Assembly (NCBI RefSeq): GCF_900070205.1
Contig: NZ_FAOO01000002.1
Span: 1-64,000 of the forward strand
Length of the DNA: 64,000 bases
Direction: 5' to 3'
DNA from: Candidatus Thermokryptus mobilis
Lineage (GTDB): Bacteria > Bacteroidota > Ignavibacteria > Kryptoniales > Kryptoniaceae
Below, piece after piece: positions 1 to 8,584 of this stretch; the first letter of the stretch is position 1, and each line of letters begins with the position of its first letter. Made by a program: the position numbers and the translations under genes. The notes beneath the pieces are model-generated. The model saw nothing but the letters and a program-made list of their open reading frames with translations, did no database searches and was not told the origin of the DNA.

Positions 1-918
1 ATCATCGGTTTTATTTTCCTTTTCTTTAATTTTCCATTTTTCAAACCATTCTTTAAACTTTGGTTCATCCAAATTTTCAAAAGAAGAATTCTTAGAAATT
101 TCAAGGTAAAGCCATCTATCAACAAGTGGCTGTCTCAAAAGATTTGGAAATATAATAACATCAGGTCCAAGTTCTTCAACGAGCGGTTTCATACTATGCC
201 AAATAAGATATGAAAGCATATAACTTCCTGCCCATAAATCAGATGTCTTTCTTGCTTTTGAAATAAAACTTTGAACAGGTCCAATAGTGAAGAGCAAAAA
301 GGCAGGTTTTGGCAGAGCGGAAACAATAGCGGATGTTTGAACCAAATGATCGTAAATTGAATGATTAGGAGCTCTTGAATCAGCAGGGTGTTTATTTATT
401 TCAGGGAAAATTTCCGGATAAAAACGCCATAAGAATAAAAAAATAAATTTTGCTCTTTCATCCTGTTTTGAAAAATTTAGTTTTCCAAGTTGCTCAAATA
501 ATTTTTGAACTTTCTCTGGATCTGGTGTTTGAATGTCCTCTTTATTTTCAGAAAAAATATCCATAAACTTACATTCAATGTAATCTACTTTTGACTTATC
601 TTCAAATTCCTTTTCTTTTTGCTTATCTTGAAGTTGCGGTTTTACAACTATTCTACTCTGAGCTGATGCCAACGAATCAGCATTTTCAACTTCATCACTT
701 TTCACACATTCGCCATCAAGAATGTAATTTAAAAGCTCTTCTGCCCAAATTTCGTGAAGCTCGTGACGATTAGGGTCTCCTTTCGGCTTAGTATTATATC
801 CTATATGAGGTGCCTTTTGAAGATTTATTTTTTGAGTTATTTGTCTTGGTCCCCCAAAAGCCAGGATTTTATACGGCGGGTCGTGAAGTAAAGCTTTTAA
901 TTTAAGTTTCCAGTCCAT
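1..918 (-). CDS. cmr2: Cmr2/Cas10, type III-B CRISPR effector large subunit (3' part beyond window)
   Basis: This is the first 306 codons of an open frame that runs off the left edge without a stop. The N-terminus carries KALLHDPPYK, where His12-Asp13 is the HD-type pair typical of Cmr2. Further on come SIYDHLVQTSAI and GPVQSFISKARKTSDLW, both hallmarks of the Cmr2 N-terminal region. In the family, Cas10/Cmr2 is the large subunit of the RNA-guided Cmr complex and carries the Palm domains that make cyclic oligoadenylate. Those Palm domains and the GGDD motif would lie outside the window, so signalling activity cannot be judged here. The ATG at 918 overlaps the end of cas6 by 17 nt, indicating translational coupling in one operon. 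Confidence 0.93.
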   Translation of the reverse strand, partial: MDWKLKLKALLHDPPYKILAFGGPRQITQKINLQKAPHIGYNTKPKGDPNRHELHEIWAEELLNYILDGECVKSDEVENADSLASAQSRIVVKPQLQDKQKEKEFEDKSKVDYIECKFMDIFSENKEDIQTPDPEKVQKLFEQLGKLNFSKQDERAKFIFLFLWRFYPEIFPEINKHPADSRAPNHSIYDHLVQTSAIVSALPKPAFLLFTIGPVQSFISKARKTSDLWAGSYMLSYLIWHSMKPLVEELGPDVIIFPNLLRQPLVDRWLYLEISKNSSFENLDEPKFKEWFEKWKIKEKENKTDD

Positions 919-1768
919 AGTTTAGCCCTTTGACTTTATTTCTTTTTAAATCCCACATTCCAAAACCCATTGAATTTTTTTCGCCAAGACCTATTTCCCA
1001 AGAAAACTTCACTAATCGGCGGGTTCCTCTTAATGTAAATGGTGCAAGCATTCCCTTCACTTTCGTCTCCTCAGGGGTGCCCTCTTTTATTGCTATCAAC
1101 TTCTGCCAGTCGTGCTTAATTAAATAATCCGTTGAAAAATTGAATTCAAAATAATCCTCCGGGATAAACTTGTAAAATGCATTAAATTTTTTGAAAAGGT
1201 TTTCCCTAACAAGATATTGAACCTCAGCGTCAAAACAGCCAAGATAAACTTTCCTCCCAAGCGAGTCAACTTTTGAAATAACAAGAGGCGATATAAAAAC
1301 CCCTTTAACCTCAATCTCCTCTAATGGATCGCCACCAAAAATTTCCGGTTCAAAAACAAGCTCAACTGATTTTAATTCAAACAAATTGGATTTCTTTCCA
1401 ATCCAAATCCTTGATGTTTTCGTCAAGCCAAGGGCAAAACTCTTAACAAATTCTTCATAAGGTGATGATACGAGAAAGGAAACCTCGCAATTTTGCGGAA
1501 GGATAAGATTACCGCCTTCAACATAAGCACCGTCAAAGTAGAAAATTTTTGAAAAAGTAAACGCCTTAAAAATCTTTCCATCGCTCTTGAAACCATCTCT
1601 GTGAAGTCTCATCGCAAATTTTCTTGAATGAGCCCCAACTATCCTGTATATCAAACTGGAAAGATAATAATTGTAATTCAAACTGATGCGATTGTCCCTT
1701 AAGGAATAAAGATTTACTTCAATCCTCATAAACGGATTTTTAAATGTTTTTATTTCGCCCTTCCCCAT
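902..1768 (-). CDS. cas6: Cas6 CRISPR pre-crRNA endoribonuclease
   Basis: The protein has 288 residues from the ATG at 1768. A second ATG at 1729 would begin MRIEVNLYSL, the usual Cas6 start at beta-strand 1, and is a good alternative. The C-terminus has the glycine-rich loop GLGEKNSMGFGMW, which closely matches archaeal Cas6. A likely catalytic His lies in RLHRDGFK (residue 43 counted from the second ATG), with Tyr and Lys candidates nearby. Cas6 cuts CRISPR repeat RNA to give crRNAs for the type III complex. It is the first gene of the cas operon and is followed directly by cmr2. No CRISPR repeats are present in the window. Confidence 0.92.
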   Translation of the reverse strand: MGKGEIKTFKNPFMRIEVNLYSLRDNRISLNYNYYLSSLIYRIVGAHSRKFAMRLHRDGFKSDGKIFKAFTFSKIFYFDGAYVEGGNLILPQNCEVSFLVSSPYEEFVKSFALGLTKTSRIWIGKKSNLFELKSVELVFEPEIFGGDPLEEIEVKGVFISPLVISKVDSLGRKVYLGCFDAEVQYLVRENLFKKFNAFYKFIPEDYFEFNFSTDYLIKHDWQKLIAIKEGTPEETKVKGMLAPFTLRGTRRLVKFSWEIGLGEKNSMGFGMWDLKRNKVKGLNYGLET

Positions 1769-1922
1769 CTAATTAAGAAATGCACTGTCAAATCCCTCGC
1801 AAAAGCACCTTCGCTCTTTTGAAAGCAATTTTATCTTGCCACACCCAAAAATAAAAAATCAAATTAAAAAATTCAAGAGCAAATCCTGAAAAAACATCAT
1901 CGCAAAACTATATAGTCGGTGG

Positions 1923-1951
1923 TTGAATTTATCTTAACGCTGAATTATATT
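1923..1951 (+). promoter_or_regulatory. Sigma-70-type promoter for the amidohydrolase-heme operon
   Basis: TTGAAT at 1923-1928 and TATATT at 1946-1951 are separated by exactly 17 nt, about 37 nt before the ATG at 1988. This is the only strong promoter-like pair in the 219-nt gap between the divergent cas6 and amidohydrolase genes. The rest of the gap is AT-rich with no other recognisable element. Confidence 0.6.
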
Positions 1952-1987
1952 TATCTGTGAAATTTAAAACTAAAAAACCAAGTCGCC

Positions 1988-3256
1988 ATGAAAAGAATTT
2001 TGCTTTCCTTGCTAATCCTTGCAACTTCCCTCGGCATCTCCCAAGAGAAGATCAAAGTCATTAAATGTGGTTCATTAATTGATGTAAAAAATGAGCAGGT
2101 AAGGAAGAATGTATTAATTTTAATCAAGGAGAACAAAATTGAGAGGGTTGGGACATTTGAAATCCCACCGGAAGCCGAGGTAATTGATCTATCTGATATG
2201 ACTGTTTTACCTGGTTTGATTGATTCCCATGTCCATCTGTTTTTACACGAGGGAAGCTATGACGAACAACTTTTGAAAGAATCAACACCGTATAGGACGA
2301 TAAGAGCTGTTGTCCATGCAAAGCAGACACTTGAAGCAGGTTTTACGACCATACGAGATCTTGAAACTGAGGGCGCTGGATATGCTGATGTTGATTTAAA
2401 AACGGCAATAAACCAAGGGATCATCCCTGGTCCTCGGATGCAAGTTGCAACAAGGGCGCTATCCACAACGGGTGGTTATGCCTTAATGGGCTACTCTTGG
2501 GAAATACAAGTCCCAACCGGAGCCCAACTTGTTGATGGGGTTGATGAGGTTAGAAAGGCGGTTAGGGAACAGATAAAATATGGGGCTGATTGGATAAAAA
2601 TTTACGCTGATTCAAGGAGGAGAAGAAACGAGGTTGCAGATTCACTGACATGGTATCTCACATTTTCAGATGATGAATTGAAAGCAATAGTTGAAGAGGC
2701 ACAAAAGATGAATATTAAAGTTGCTGCTCATTGCTACTCATCAATTGCTGCACAAAGGGCGATAAATGCTGGCGTTGCATCCATTGAACATGGCTTGTAT
2801 CTTGATGAAGCAACCCTCAAATTGATGAAAGAAAAAGGCGTTTATTACTGTCCAACGCTTGTGGCTTATTATCGCTGGTCAAAGAGAGAAGGTCTTTCTC
2901 CGGAGATGATAAAAATGATTGAAAACACGGTTAAACTTCACTCTGAGACATTTAAAAGGGCGCTTAAAGTTGGGGTTAAAATTGCCTTCGGTAGCGACTT
3001 AACAGAATCACATGGAACTAACGCTGAGGAATTTGAACTGATGGTCAAGTATGGAATGAAACCATTTGATGCAATAAAATCCGCCACTATAATATCAGCT
3101 GAACTTCTCGGCTGGCAAGACAAAATTGGAAGCATTGAACCGGGGAAACTTGCTGACATAATCGCAGTTAAAGGCGACCCGCTAAATGATATAAAAGTCC
3201 TTCGTGATGTCAAATTCGTCATGAAGGATGGTGAGATATACAAGTTCGCTAAGTAA
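1988..3256 (+). CDS. Secreted metal-dependent amidohydrolase (imidazolonepropionase-like)
   Basis: The 422-residue protein starts with a signal peptide (MKRILLSLLILATSLGISQ), so it probably acts outside the cytoplasm. Metal ligands of the amidohydrolase TIM barrel are present: HVH at 81-83, a candidate carboxylated Lys204 in DWIKIYAD, His248, His268 and Asp337 in FGSD. The flanking beta-sandwich is recognisable from the N-terminal strand and the C-terminal LADIIAVKGDPL. Relatives include exported Xaa-Pro or Xaa-Arg dipeptidases and imidazolonepropionase-like enzymes; the substrate cannot be told from sequence. It is the first gene of the run leading into hemH, with only 13 nt between them. 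Confidence 0.85.
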   Translation: MKRILLSLLILATSLGISQEKIKVIKCGSLIDVKNEQVRKNVLILIKENKIERVGTFEIPPEAEVIDLSDMTVLPGLIDSHVHLFLHEGSYDEQLLKESTPYRTIRAVVHAKQTLEAGFTTIRDLETEGAGYADVDLKTAINQGIIPGPRMQVATRALSTTGGYALMGYSWEIQVPTGAQLVDGVDEVRKAVREQIKYGADWIKIYADSRRRRNEVADSLTWYLTFSDDELKAIVEEAQKMNIKVAAHCYSSIAAQRAINAGVASIEHGLYLDEATLKLMKEKGVYYCPTLVAYYRWSKREGLSPEMIKMIENTVKLHSETFKRALKVGVKIAFGSDLTESHGTNAEEFELMVKYGMKPFDAIKSATIISAELLGWQDKIGSIEPGKLADIIAVKGDPLNDIKVLRDVKFVMKDGEIYKFAK

Positions 3257-3269
3257 AAAGGATTCAAAA

Positions 3270-4277
3270 ATGCCAGAATATGGAATTATACTACTAAACC
3301 TCGGCGGACCTGATTCAATTAAAAATGTTCAAAAATTTCTTTACAACCTTTTTTCCGATCCTGACATCTTTAAGTTTCCCCTTTCATCAATTACACAAAA
3401 ACCATTAGCATATCTTATCTCAAAAATAAGAGCCAAAAGAAGCAAGAAATATTATCTTAAAATCGGTGGTCGCTCCCCAATTTTAAGTTACACGCTTGTC
3501 CAAGCAAAGGGTCTTGAGAAGAAACTTTTAGACCACCTTGACTGTAAAGTTTACATCGGAATGAGATATTTTCACCCAATGATTGATGAAGCGGTTGAAG
3601 GAGCTTTGAAAGATGATGTTAAAACATTCATTTTGCTCCCGCTTTACCCTCAGTATTCAACGACAACGACTGGCTCAAGTTTTAATGAATTCTATCGCAT
3701 CTTGAAAAAGCTAAACATCACCGATAGAAAAATAGTTGAAATCAAAAGTTATCCCGAGGACGAGCTTTATATAAAATCCGTTGCAGAAAGAATTGAAGAA
3801 GCGATGATTAATTTTAACGAAGATGAGATGGAAAATTTTGCAATCGTTTTCAGCGCTCACAGTTTGCCTTTAAAACTCGTTAAAAAGGGTGATCCTTATC
3901 CAATTGAAGTGAAAAAGTCCGTTGATGCGGTGCTTAAATATCTCAAAAATAACTCACCAAAGAGTGAATTTTACAAAAATGCCCGTGTTGAAATTTGTTT
4001 TCAAAGTAGAGTCGGACCTGTAAGATGGCTTGAACCGACGACAACCGATTTAGTCAAGAAATTAGCCAGAGAGGGAATGAAAAATCTTCTTGTTGTTCCG
4101 ATAAGTTTTGTTTCGGATAATGTTGAAACACTCTACGAACTTGGTATATTTTTAAAAGAAATAGCAACTCAAAACGGTATAAGTAAATTTGTCGTTGCTG
4201 AGCCACCAAACGATTCAGATACTTTTATTGAAGCTTTAAAAAACATAGTTCTGGAGGCGGTCAAAAATGAAAGGTAA
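3270..4277 (+). CDS. hemH: Ferrochelatase
   Basis: From the ATG at 3270 the protein has 335 residues. This start gives the family N-terminus YGIILLNLGGPDS, whereas an upstream start would run into the previous gene. Family motifs are LPLYPQYSTTTTGSSF, FSAHSLP (catalytic His197), CFQSRVGPVRWLEP and DNVETLYELG (Glu286). It inserts ferrous iron into a porphyrin at the end of heme synthesis. Whether it acts on protoporphyrin or coproporphyrin cannot be decided here. It overlaps the next gene, the porphyrinogen oxidase, by 11 nt, so the two enzymes are made together. Confidence 0.95.
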   Translation: MPEYGIILLNLGGPDSIKNVQKFLYNLFSDPDIFKFPLSSITQKPLAYLISKIRAKRSKKYYLKIGGRSPILSYTLVQAKGLEKKLLDHLDCKVYIGMRYFHPMIDEAVEGALKDDVKTFILLPLYPQYSTTTTGSSFNEFYRILKKLNITDRKIVEIKSYPEDELYIKSVAERIEEAMINFNEDEMENFAIVFSAHSLPLKLVKKGDPYPIEVKKSVDAVLKYLKNNSPKSEFYKNARVEICFQSRVGPVRWLEPTTTDLVKKLAREGMKNLLVVPISFVSDNVETLYELGIFLKEIATQNGISKFVVAEPPNDSDTFIEALKNIVLEAVKNER

Positions 4278-5628
4278 AGCAATCGTCATAGGCGCTGGCA
4301 TCTCAGGTTTAACCACTGCCTATCTTTTAAAAAAGAACGGACTTGATGTAACTGTGCTTGAAGCTGAAAGTGAGGTTGGCGGAACTATGAAAAGCAAAAG
4401 GATAGATGAATATCTTGTTGAATATGGACCAAACAGTGCGCTTGAAACAACACCACTTTTCAAAGTTATAATTGAAGACCTTGGTCTTTTAAGCCAGATG
4501 GTTTATGCGAACGAGTCATCAAATAAACGCTACATTTTAAGGGATGGAAAACTTCATTTAATTCCGATGAAGCCACAGGAATTTTTCAAAAGTCGCTTAT
4601 GGAGTTGGCGTGGGAAGTTAAGAGTTCTCCTTGAGCCATTTCACGGAAGAGCGAAGGAAGAAGAAACGCTTGCTCAATTCGTAAGGAGACGACTTGGCAA
4701 AGAATTTCTTGATTACACTATAAATCCATTTGTCGCCGGGGTTTATGCAGGTGACCCTGAAAAATTAAGCGTTCGCTCGGCTTTCCCACGACTTTATGCG
4801 CTTGAAGAAAAATACGGTGGGCTTATAATTGGAACAATTAGAGGAGCGAAAGAGAGAAAAAAGAGGGCTGAACAATCAAAGGTTTCAGCGAGGATGTTTT
4901 CCTTCACAGATGGTATGGGGACATTACCGAAAGCACTGGCTCAATTTCTGGGTGAGAGCGTCATTTTGAATGCAAGGGTTAAAAACATAAAAAAGGGTGA
5001 AAAATTCATCGTTGAATTTGAAAGTGAAGATAAAACTGAAAAGATTGAATCTGAAATCGTCGTCGTCTCAACGCCAGCATATGCAGCATCAAAACTCGTC
5101 AGCGAGCTTTCGGGAAGTTTATCAAACGAACTTCAAAAGATTCATTATCCGCCGGTCGCAGAGATCGTCTTCGGCTACAAAAAAGAGCAAGTTGGGATTG
5201 AACCCGATGGCTTTGGTTTTTTGATACCAGAAAAAGAGAATAGAAAAATTCTTGGCACGCTTTGGAACTCAAGCATATTTCCAAAAAGAGCGCCCGATGG
5301 CTTCGTTGAATTTACAACCTTCGTCGGAGGCACAAGACAACCCGAGATGGCGTTGAAAAGCAACGATGAACTTATAAGAATTGTCAGCAATGAACTTAAA
5401 GACATAATGAAAGTTAAAGGTGAACCGGAATTTGTTTGGATTTCCAGATGGGAAAAAGCAATACCGCAATATAACATCGGCCATTCAAAAATTATGGAGG
5501 CAATTGAAAAATTTGAAAATGAAAATCCCGGGATATACTTCTGTGCGAATTATCGCGGTGGTATTGCGGTGGGAGATTGTCTTATGAGTGCAGAAAAAAT
5601 CGCAAATAAAATTTTAAGCAAAATATGA
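4267..5628 (+). CDS. hemG: Oxygen-dependent (copro)protoporphyrinogen oxidase, HemY/HemG type
   Basis: This 453-residue flavoprotein opens with the dinucleotide-binding motif VIGAGISGLTTAYLLK, followed by the acidic strand end VLEAESEVGGTM. PNSALETTP and the C-terminal FAD-contact region YFCANYRGGIAVGDC fit the protoporphyrinogen oxidase family. It oxidises the porphyrinogen to the porphyrin that the neighbouring ferrochelatase uses. The HemY-like class uses O2, consistent with an organism that respires oxygen at least sometimes. The product may be protoporphyrin or coproporphyrin. The gene overlaps hemH by 11 nt and the next gene by 4 nt (ATGA). Confidence 0.93.
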   Translation: MKGKAIVIGAGISGLTTAYLLKKNGLDVTVLEAESEVGGTMKSKRIDEYLVEYGPNSALETTPLFKVIIEDLGLLSQMVYANESSNKRYILRDGKLHLIPMKPQEFFKSRLWSWRGKLRVLLEPFHGRAKEEETLAQFVRRRLGKEFLDYTINPFVAGVYAGDPEKLSVRSAFPRLYALEEKYGGLIIGTIRGAKERKKRAEQSKVSARMFSFTDGMGTLPKALAQFLGESVILNARVKNIKKGEKFIVEFESEDKTEKIESEIVVVSTPAYAASKLVSELSGSLSNELQKIHYPPVAEIVFGYKKEQVGIEPDGFGFLIPEKENRKILGTLWNSSIFPKRAPDGFVEFTTFVGGTRQPEMALKSNDELIRIVSNELKDIMKVKGEPEFVWISRWEKAIPQYNIGHSKIMEAIEKFENENPGIYFCANYRGGIAVGDCLMSAEKIANKILSKI

Positions 5629-6530
5629 TTAAAAACTTTTCCGAGCTACTTGAAAAAGTTAAAGGTTCAATGAAAAAAATAGTCGTTGTTTCAGCACATC
5701 AAGAAACAGCACTTTCAGCCGCTGTTGAAGCAAGGAAAAAAGAAATTGCGGAGTCAATTTTAATCGGAGATTCAAAAGCCATCTCTCAGATAATTGATGA
5801 ACTTGGCGATGACCCAACAAAATTTGAAATAATTGATGAAAAAGATATTTCTAAGGCGATTTCAATCGCTGCATCTCTTATCAGGGATGGAGAAGCACAT
5901 GTAATTTTAAAGGGGAAAGTTGACACGACAACGCTTATGAGGGGAATTTTGAGCAAAGAAGCCGGTTTGAGGACCGGCAGGTTGTTAAGCGATGTGTTTG
6001 TCTTTGAATATCCCGAAAAGAAAAGCGAATCAAAGTTTATATTGATGTCGGATGGTGGGGTTGTTTTAAATCCGACGCTTGAGCAAAAGGTTGAAATAAT
6101 CAGAAACGCCGTTGAAGTTGCAAAAAAACTCGGTATTGAAGTTCCGAAAGTTGCTTTGCTTTCAGCAACTGAGATTGTAATTGATGAGCTTAAATCAACT
6201 ACCGACGCAGTTAAAATAAAACAAATGAACCAATCGGGGGAAATAACCGGGTGCGTAATTGATGGACCTCTTGCGCTTGACCTTGCAATTTCTGAAGAGT
6301 CAGCAATTGAGAAGGGAGTAAAATCCGATGTCGCTGGAAAAGCAGATATATTAATAGTCCCTAACATAGAAAGCGGAAATATACTTGGGAAGAGTTTGAC
6401 ATATTTCGCAGGTTATAAAATTGGTCATGTGATAATCGGAGCTAAAACGCCCATTTTGATTCCGTCAAGGTCGGATAAGATGGAAGCGAAATTAAATTCA
6501 ATTGCGCTTGGTGTTTTGATGGTGATGTGA
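5625..6530 (+). CDS. ptb: Phosphate acetyl/butyryltransferase family enzyme
   Basis: The 301-residue protein matches the short Pta/Ptb family in length and motifs: ILKGKVDTTTLMRGIL in the middle and SGNILGKSLTYFAG near the C-terminus. These enzymes convert acyl-CoA and phosphate into acyl-phosphate and CoA. The butyryl-type assignment rests on size and overall likeness, so acetyl or branched acyl substrates remain possible. No acyl kinase lies beside it, which is unusual because ptb and buk are often paired. The start overlaps the hemG stop (ATGA), and a strong terminator follows, so this is the last gene of the operon. Confidence 0.85.
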   Translation: MIKNFSELLEKVKGSMKKIVVVSAHQETALSAAVEARKKEIAESILIGDSKAISQIIDELGDDPTKFEIIDEKDISKAISIAASLIRDGEAHVILKGKVDTTTLMRGILSKEAGLRTGRLLSDVFVFEYPEKKSESKFILMSDGGVVLNPTLEQKVEIIRNAVEVAKKLGIEVPKVALLSATEIVIDELKSTTDAVKIKQMNQSGEITGCVIDGPLALDLAISEESAIEKGVKSDVAGKADILIVPNIESGNILGKSLTYFAGYKIGHVIIGAKTPILIPSRSDKMEAKLNSIALGVLMVM

Positions 6531-6532
6531 AG

Positions 6533-6562
6533 GGCGGGCTACAAAAGCCCGCCTTTTTATTT
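6533..6562 (+). terminator. Rho-independent terminator after ptb
   Basis: An 8-bp perfect stem GGCGGGCT/AGCCCGCC (6533-6540 and 6546-6553) with a 5-nt loop is followed by TTTTTATTTT. It begins 2 nt after the ptb stop and ends where the convergent fmdB gene stops. The T-run makes it directional for the plus strand. Confidence 0.92.
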
Positions 6563-6810
6563 TAATCTTTTTCCGATTTTGTTGTCTCTGAGCTTTTCTC
6601 CGGCTTTGTCCCATTCCCCGAGGAATTTGAACGCTTGTAATCAGTGATGTAAAATCCAGAACCTTTGAAGATTAGCCCAACGCCAGCACTTATCTTTTTG
6701 CTGACATTTCCCCCGCACTTGGGGCAAATTTTTATCGGCTCGTCGCTTATTTTTTGAAATTCCTCAAAAACATAACCGCAATTATTGCATACATATTCAT
6801 AAGTTGGCAT
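6562..6810 (-). CDS. FmdB-family zinc ribbon protein
   Basis: This 82-residue protein begins MPTYEYVCNNCG and has two CxxC pairs (Cys8/Cys11 and Cys29/Cys32) that form the FmdB/CxxC_CxxC_SSSS zinc ribbon. The C-terminal 25 residues are a charged, Ser/Lys-rich tail likely to be disordered. The family is widespread and linked by name to formamidase regulation, but its biochemical role is not established. A GGAGG site lies about 13 nt before the ATG. It is the last gene of the long minus-strand run, 71 nt after aspC. Confidence 0.88.
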   Translation of the reverse strand: MPTYEYVCNNCGYVFEEFQKISDEPIKICPKCGGNVSKKISAGVGLIFKGSGFYITDYKRSNSSGNGTKPEKSSETTKSEKD

Positions 6811-6881
6811 AGTTTCTCACTCCACCTCCTTTTGTTTTTGTTCTTCATTTTATTTAAACCGCAAAATCAAACAAACAAGTT

Positions 6882-8075
6882 TCAATCACCTAGTTTCTCA
6901 ATTGCTTTTCTAAATCTCTCCACACCTTTCATAAGTTCTTCCATTGAAGCAGCATACGAAATTCTGACGCACTCATCCATTCCAAAGGCATCACCAGGGA
7001 CAATAGCAAGTTTTTCCTCTTTCAAAAGAAACTCACAAAAATCGTTTGAATTTCTTATCTCAACACCCTTATATCTTCGTCCATAATAAGCAGATACCCT
7101 TGGGAAGACATAAAATGCACCAGATGGGACAAATACATCCACGCCTGGTATCTGCTTAAGTTCCGAGCACAAGAAATCCCGCCTTATTTTAAATTCGTTT
7201 ACCATTTTTTTCACCGGTTCTTGCGGACCCGTTAAAGCCGCAAGCGCTGCTTTTTGAGAGATTGAGCTTGCATTTGAAGTAACCTGTCCTTGAACTTTAT
7301 TCGCAAGTTTTATTATATCCTCCCTCGCTCCCATATAACCAATCCTCCAGCCGGTCATCGCATACGCCTTTGAAACCCCGTTTACGGTTATCACTAAATC
7401 TTTCAACTCGGGTATTGAAGCTATGCTGAAATGCTTTTCATCGTAAATTATTTTCTCATAAATCTCGTCCGATATGACAAATATATTTTTTTCGTAAACA
7501 ACCTCTGCGATTTTTTTTATCTCGTCCTCTGTGTAAACTGCGCCGGTTGGATTTGAAGGTGTGTTAAAAATCAACGCTTTGGTTTTGCTCGTTATAGCCT
7601 CTTTAAGTTGCTCGGGCGTTATCTTAAAATTCGTCGCTATATCCGTTTTCAAGATTATGGGTTTGGCATCAACAAGAGCAACCATTGCGGGATAGCTTAC
7701 CCAATAAGGTGCTGGTATTATAACTTCATCCCCGGGGTTACAAATCGCCTGTAAAGCATTAAAAATTGAATGTTTGGCACCGCTTGAAACAAGTATTTGA
7801 CTTGGTCTATACTCAATGTTGTTATCACGCTTGAACTTTTCAACAACCGCATTTATAAGTTCAGGTATCCCCTGATTTTGAGTATACTTTGTGAAATCTT
7901 CCTTTATCGCTTGTATAGCTGCTTCTTTTATGTGATCAGGGGTTGGGAAATCTGGTTCACCGGCACTTAAAGAAACAACATCAATACCCTGTGCCTTCAT
8001 CGTTTTGGCGATGGCAGATATACGCAATGTCTCTGACTCTGGAAGATTCATTATCTTTTCCGATAACCCTGGCAT
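6882..8075 (-). CDS. aspC: Aspartate aminotransferase, class I/II PLP enzyme
   Basis: The 397-residue protein has the class I aminotransferase layout. SLSAGEPDFPTPDHI lies at the N-terminus, NTPSNPTGAVY in the middle, and the PLP Schiff-base Lys236 sits in NGVSKAYAMTGWRIGY. It transfers an amino group between aspartate and 2-oxoglutarate. Close relatives can also use aromatic amino acids or prephenate, so substrate range is uncertain. Its start codon shares one base with the coaD stop (TAATG), indicating translational coupling. An AGGAAGG site precedes the ATG. Confidence 0.92.
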   Translation of the reverse strand: MPGLSEKIMNLPESETLRISAIAKTMKAQGIDVVSLSAGEPDFPTPDHIKEAAIQAIKEDFTKYTQNQGIPELINAVVEKFKRDNNIEYRPSQILVSSGAKHSIFNALQAICNPGDEVIIPAPYWVSYPAMVALVDAKPIILKTDIATNFKITPEQLKEAITSKTKALIFNTPSNPTGAVYTEDEIKKIAEVVYEKNIFVISDEIYEKIIYDEKHFSIASIPELKDLVITVNGVSKAYAMTGWRIGYMGAREDIIKLANKVQGQVTSNASSISQKAALAALTGPQEPVKKMVNEFKIRRDFLCSELKQIPGVDVFVPSGAFYVFPRVSAYYGRRYKGVEIRNSNDFCEFLLKEEKLAIVPGDAFGMDECVRISYAASMEELMKGVERFRKAIEKLGD

Positions 8076-8578
8076 TATACCTTCCTTCTTAAATTTTGCG
8101 TGCTTTTAAATTTTTCTTTCAACATTTTTTCAACTATCTTTGGAACGAAATTACTCACATCCCCACCGAAGGAGGCAATCTCACGGACAATCGTTGAGTT
8201 CAAATAAGTATACTTCTCATGTGGGACGAGAAAAACTGTTGTTATGTCACATATTTTGCGATTCATTAATGCCATTTGAAATTCATATTCAAAGTCAGAC
8301 ACAGCTCTCAAACCCCTTATTATAGCAACTGCACCCTTCATCCGAGCATAATCCACAAGAAGCCCATCAAAGCTATCAACTTCAACATTCTCAAATTTTT
8401 TAACAACCTCTTTTATCATCTTGACCCTTTCCTCAACCGTGAAAAGTGGAGTTTTAGCGACATTTTTTGCAACTGTAACTATAACCTTGTCAAACAACCT
8501 TGATGCCCGCTCTATAACATCAATATGTCCATTCGTTATCGGATCAAATGTCCCCGGATAAATTGCAATCCTTTTCAT
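8075..8578 (-). CDS. coaD: Phosphopantetheine adenylyltransferase
   Basis: The 167-residue length is typical for CoaD. The nucleotidyltransferase signature is seen as YPGTFDPITNGH (residues 7-18, HxGH-like NGHI), and YLNSTIVREIA near the C-terminus supplies the second ATP-binding motif. It catalyses the fourth step of coenzyme A synthesis, joining ATP and 4'-phosphopantetheine to form dephospho-CoA. It sits 6 nt downstream of rsmD, a neighbourhood common in many bacteria. Confidence 0.96.
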   Translation of the reverse strand: MKRIAIYPGTFDPITNGHIDVIERASRLFDKVIVTVAKNVAKTPLFTVEERVKMIKEVVKKFENVEVDSFDGLLVDYARMKGAVAIIRGLRAVSDFEYEFQMALMNRKICDITTVFLVPHEKYTYLNSTIVREIASFGGDVSNFVPKIVEKMLKEKFKSTQNLRRKV

Positions 8579-8584
8579 GGCGGG

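Noticed and set aside
1770-1800. TTGACA on the minus strand just before cas6
   Set aside because: It is a perfect -35 but lies too close to the start codon; a -10 at 17 nt would fall inside the gene, and no TATAAT-like sequence is there.
1-2000. Search for a CRISPR array next to cas6
   Set aside because: No repeated 28-37 nt unit is present; the 219-nt gap after cas6 is unique AT-rich sequence with a promoter.
5786-6367. Long open frame of 193 codons antisense to ptb
   Set aside because: It is a Ser/Ile-rich mirror of the ptb coding sequence with no protein family motif.
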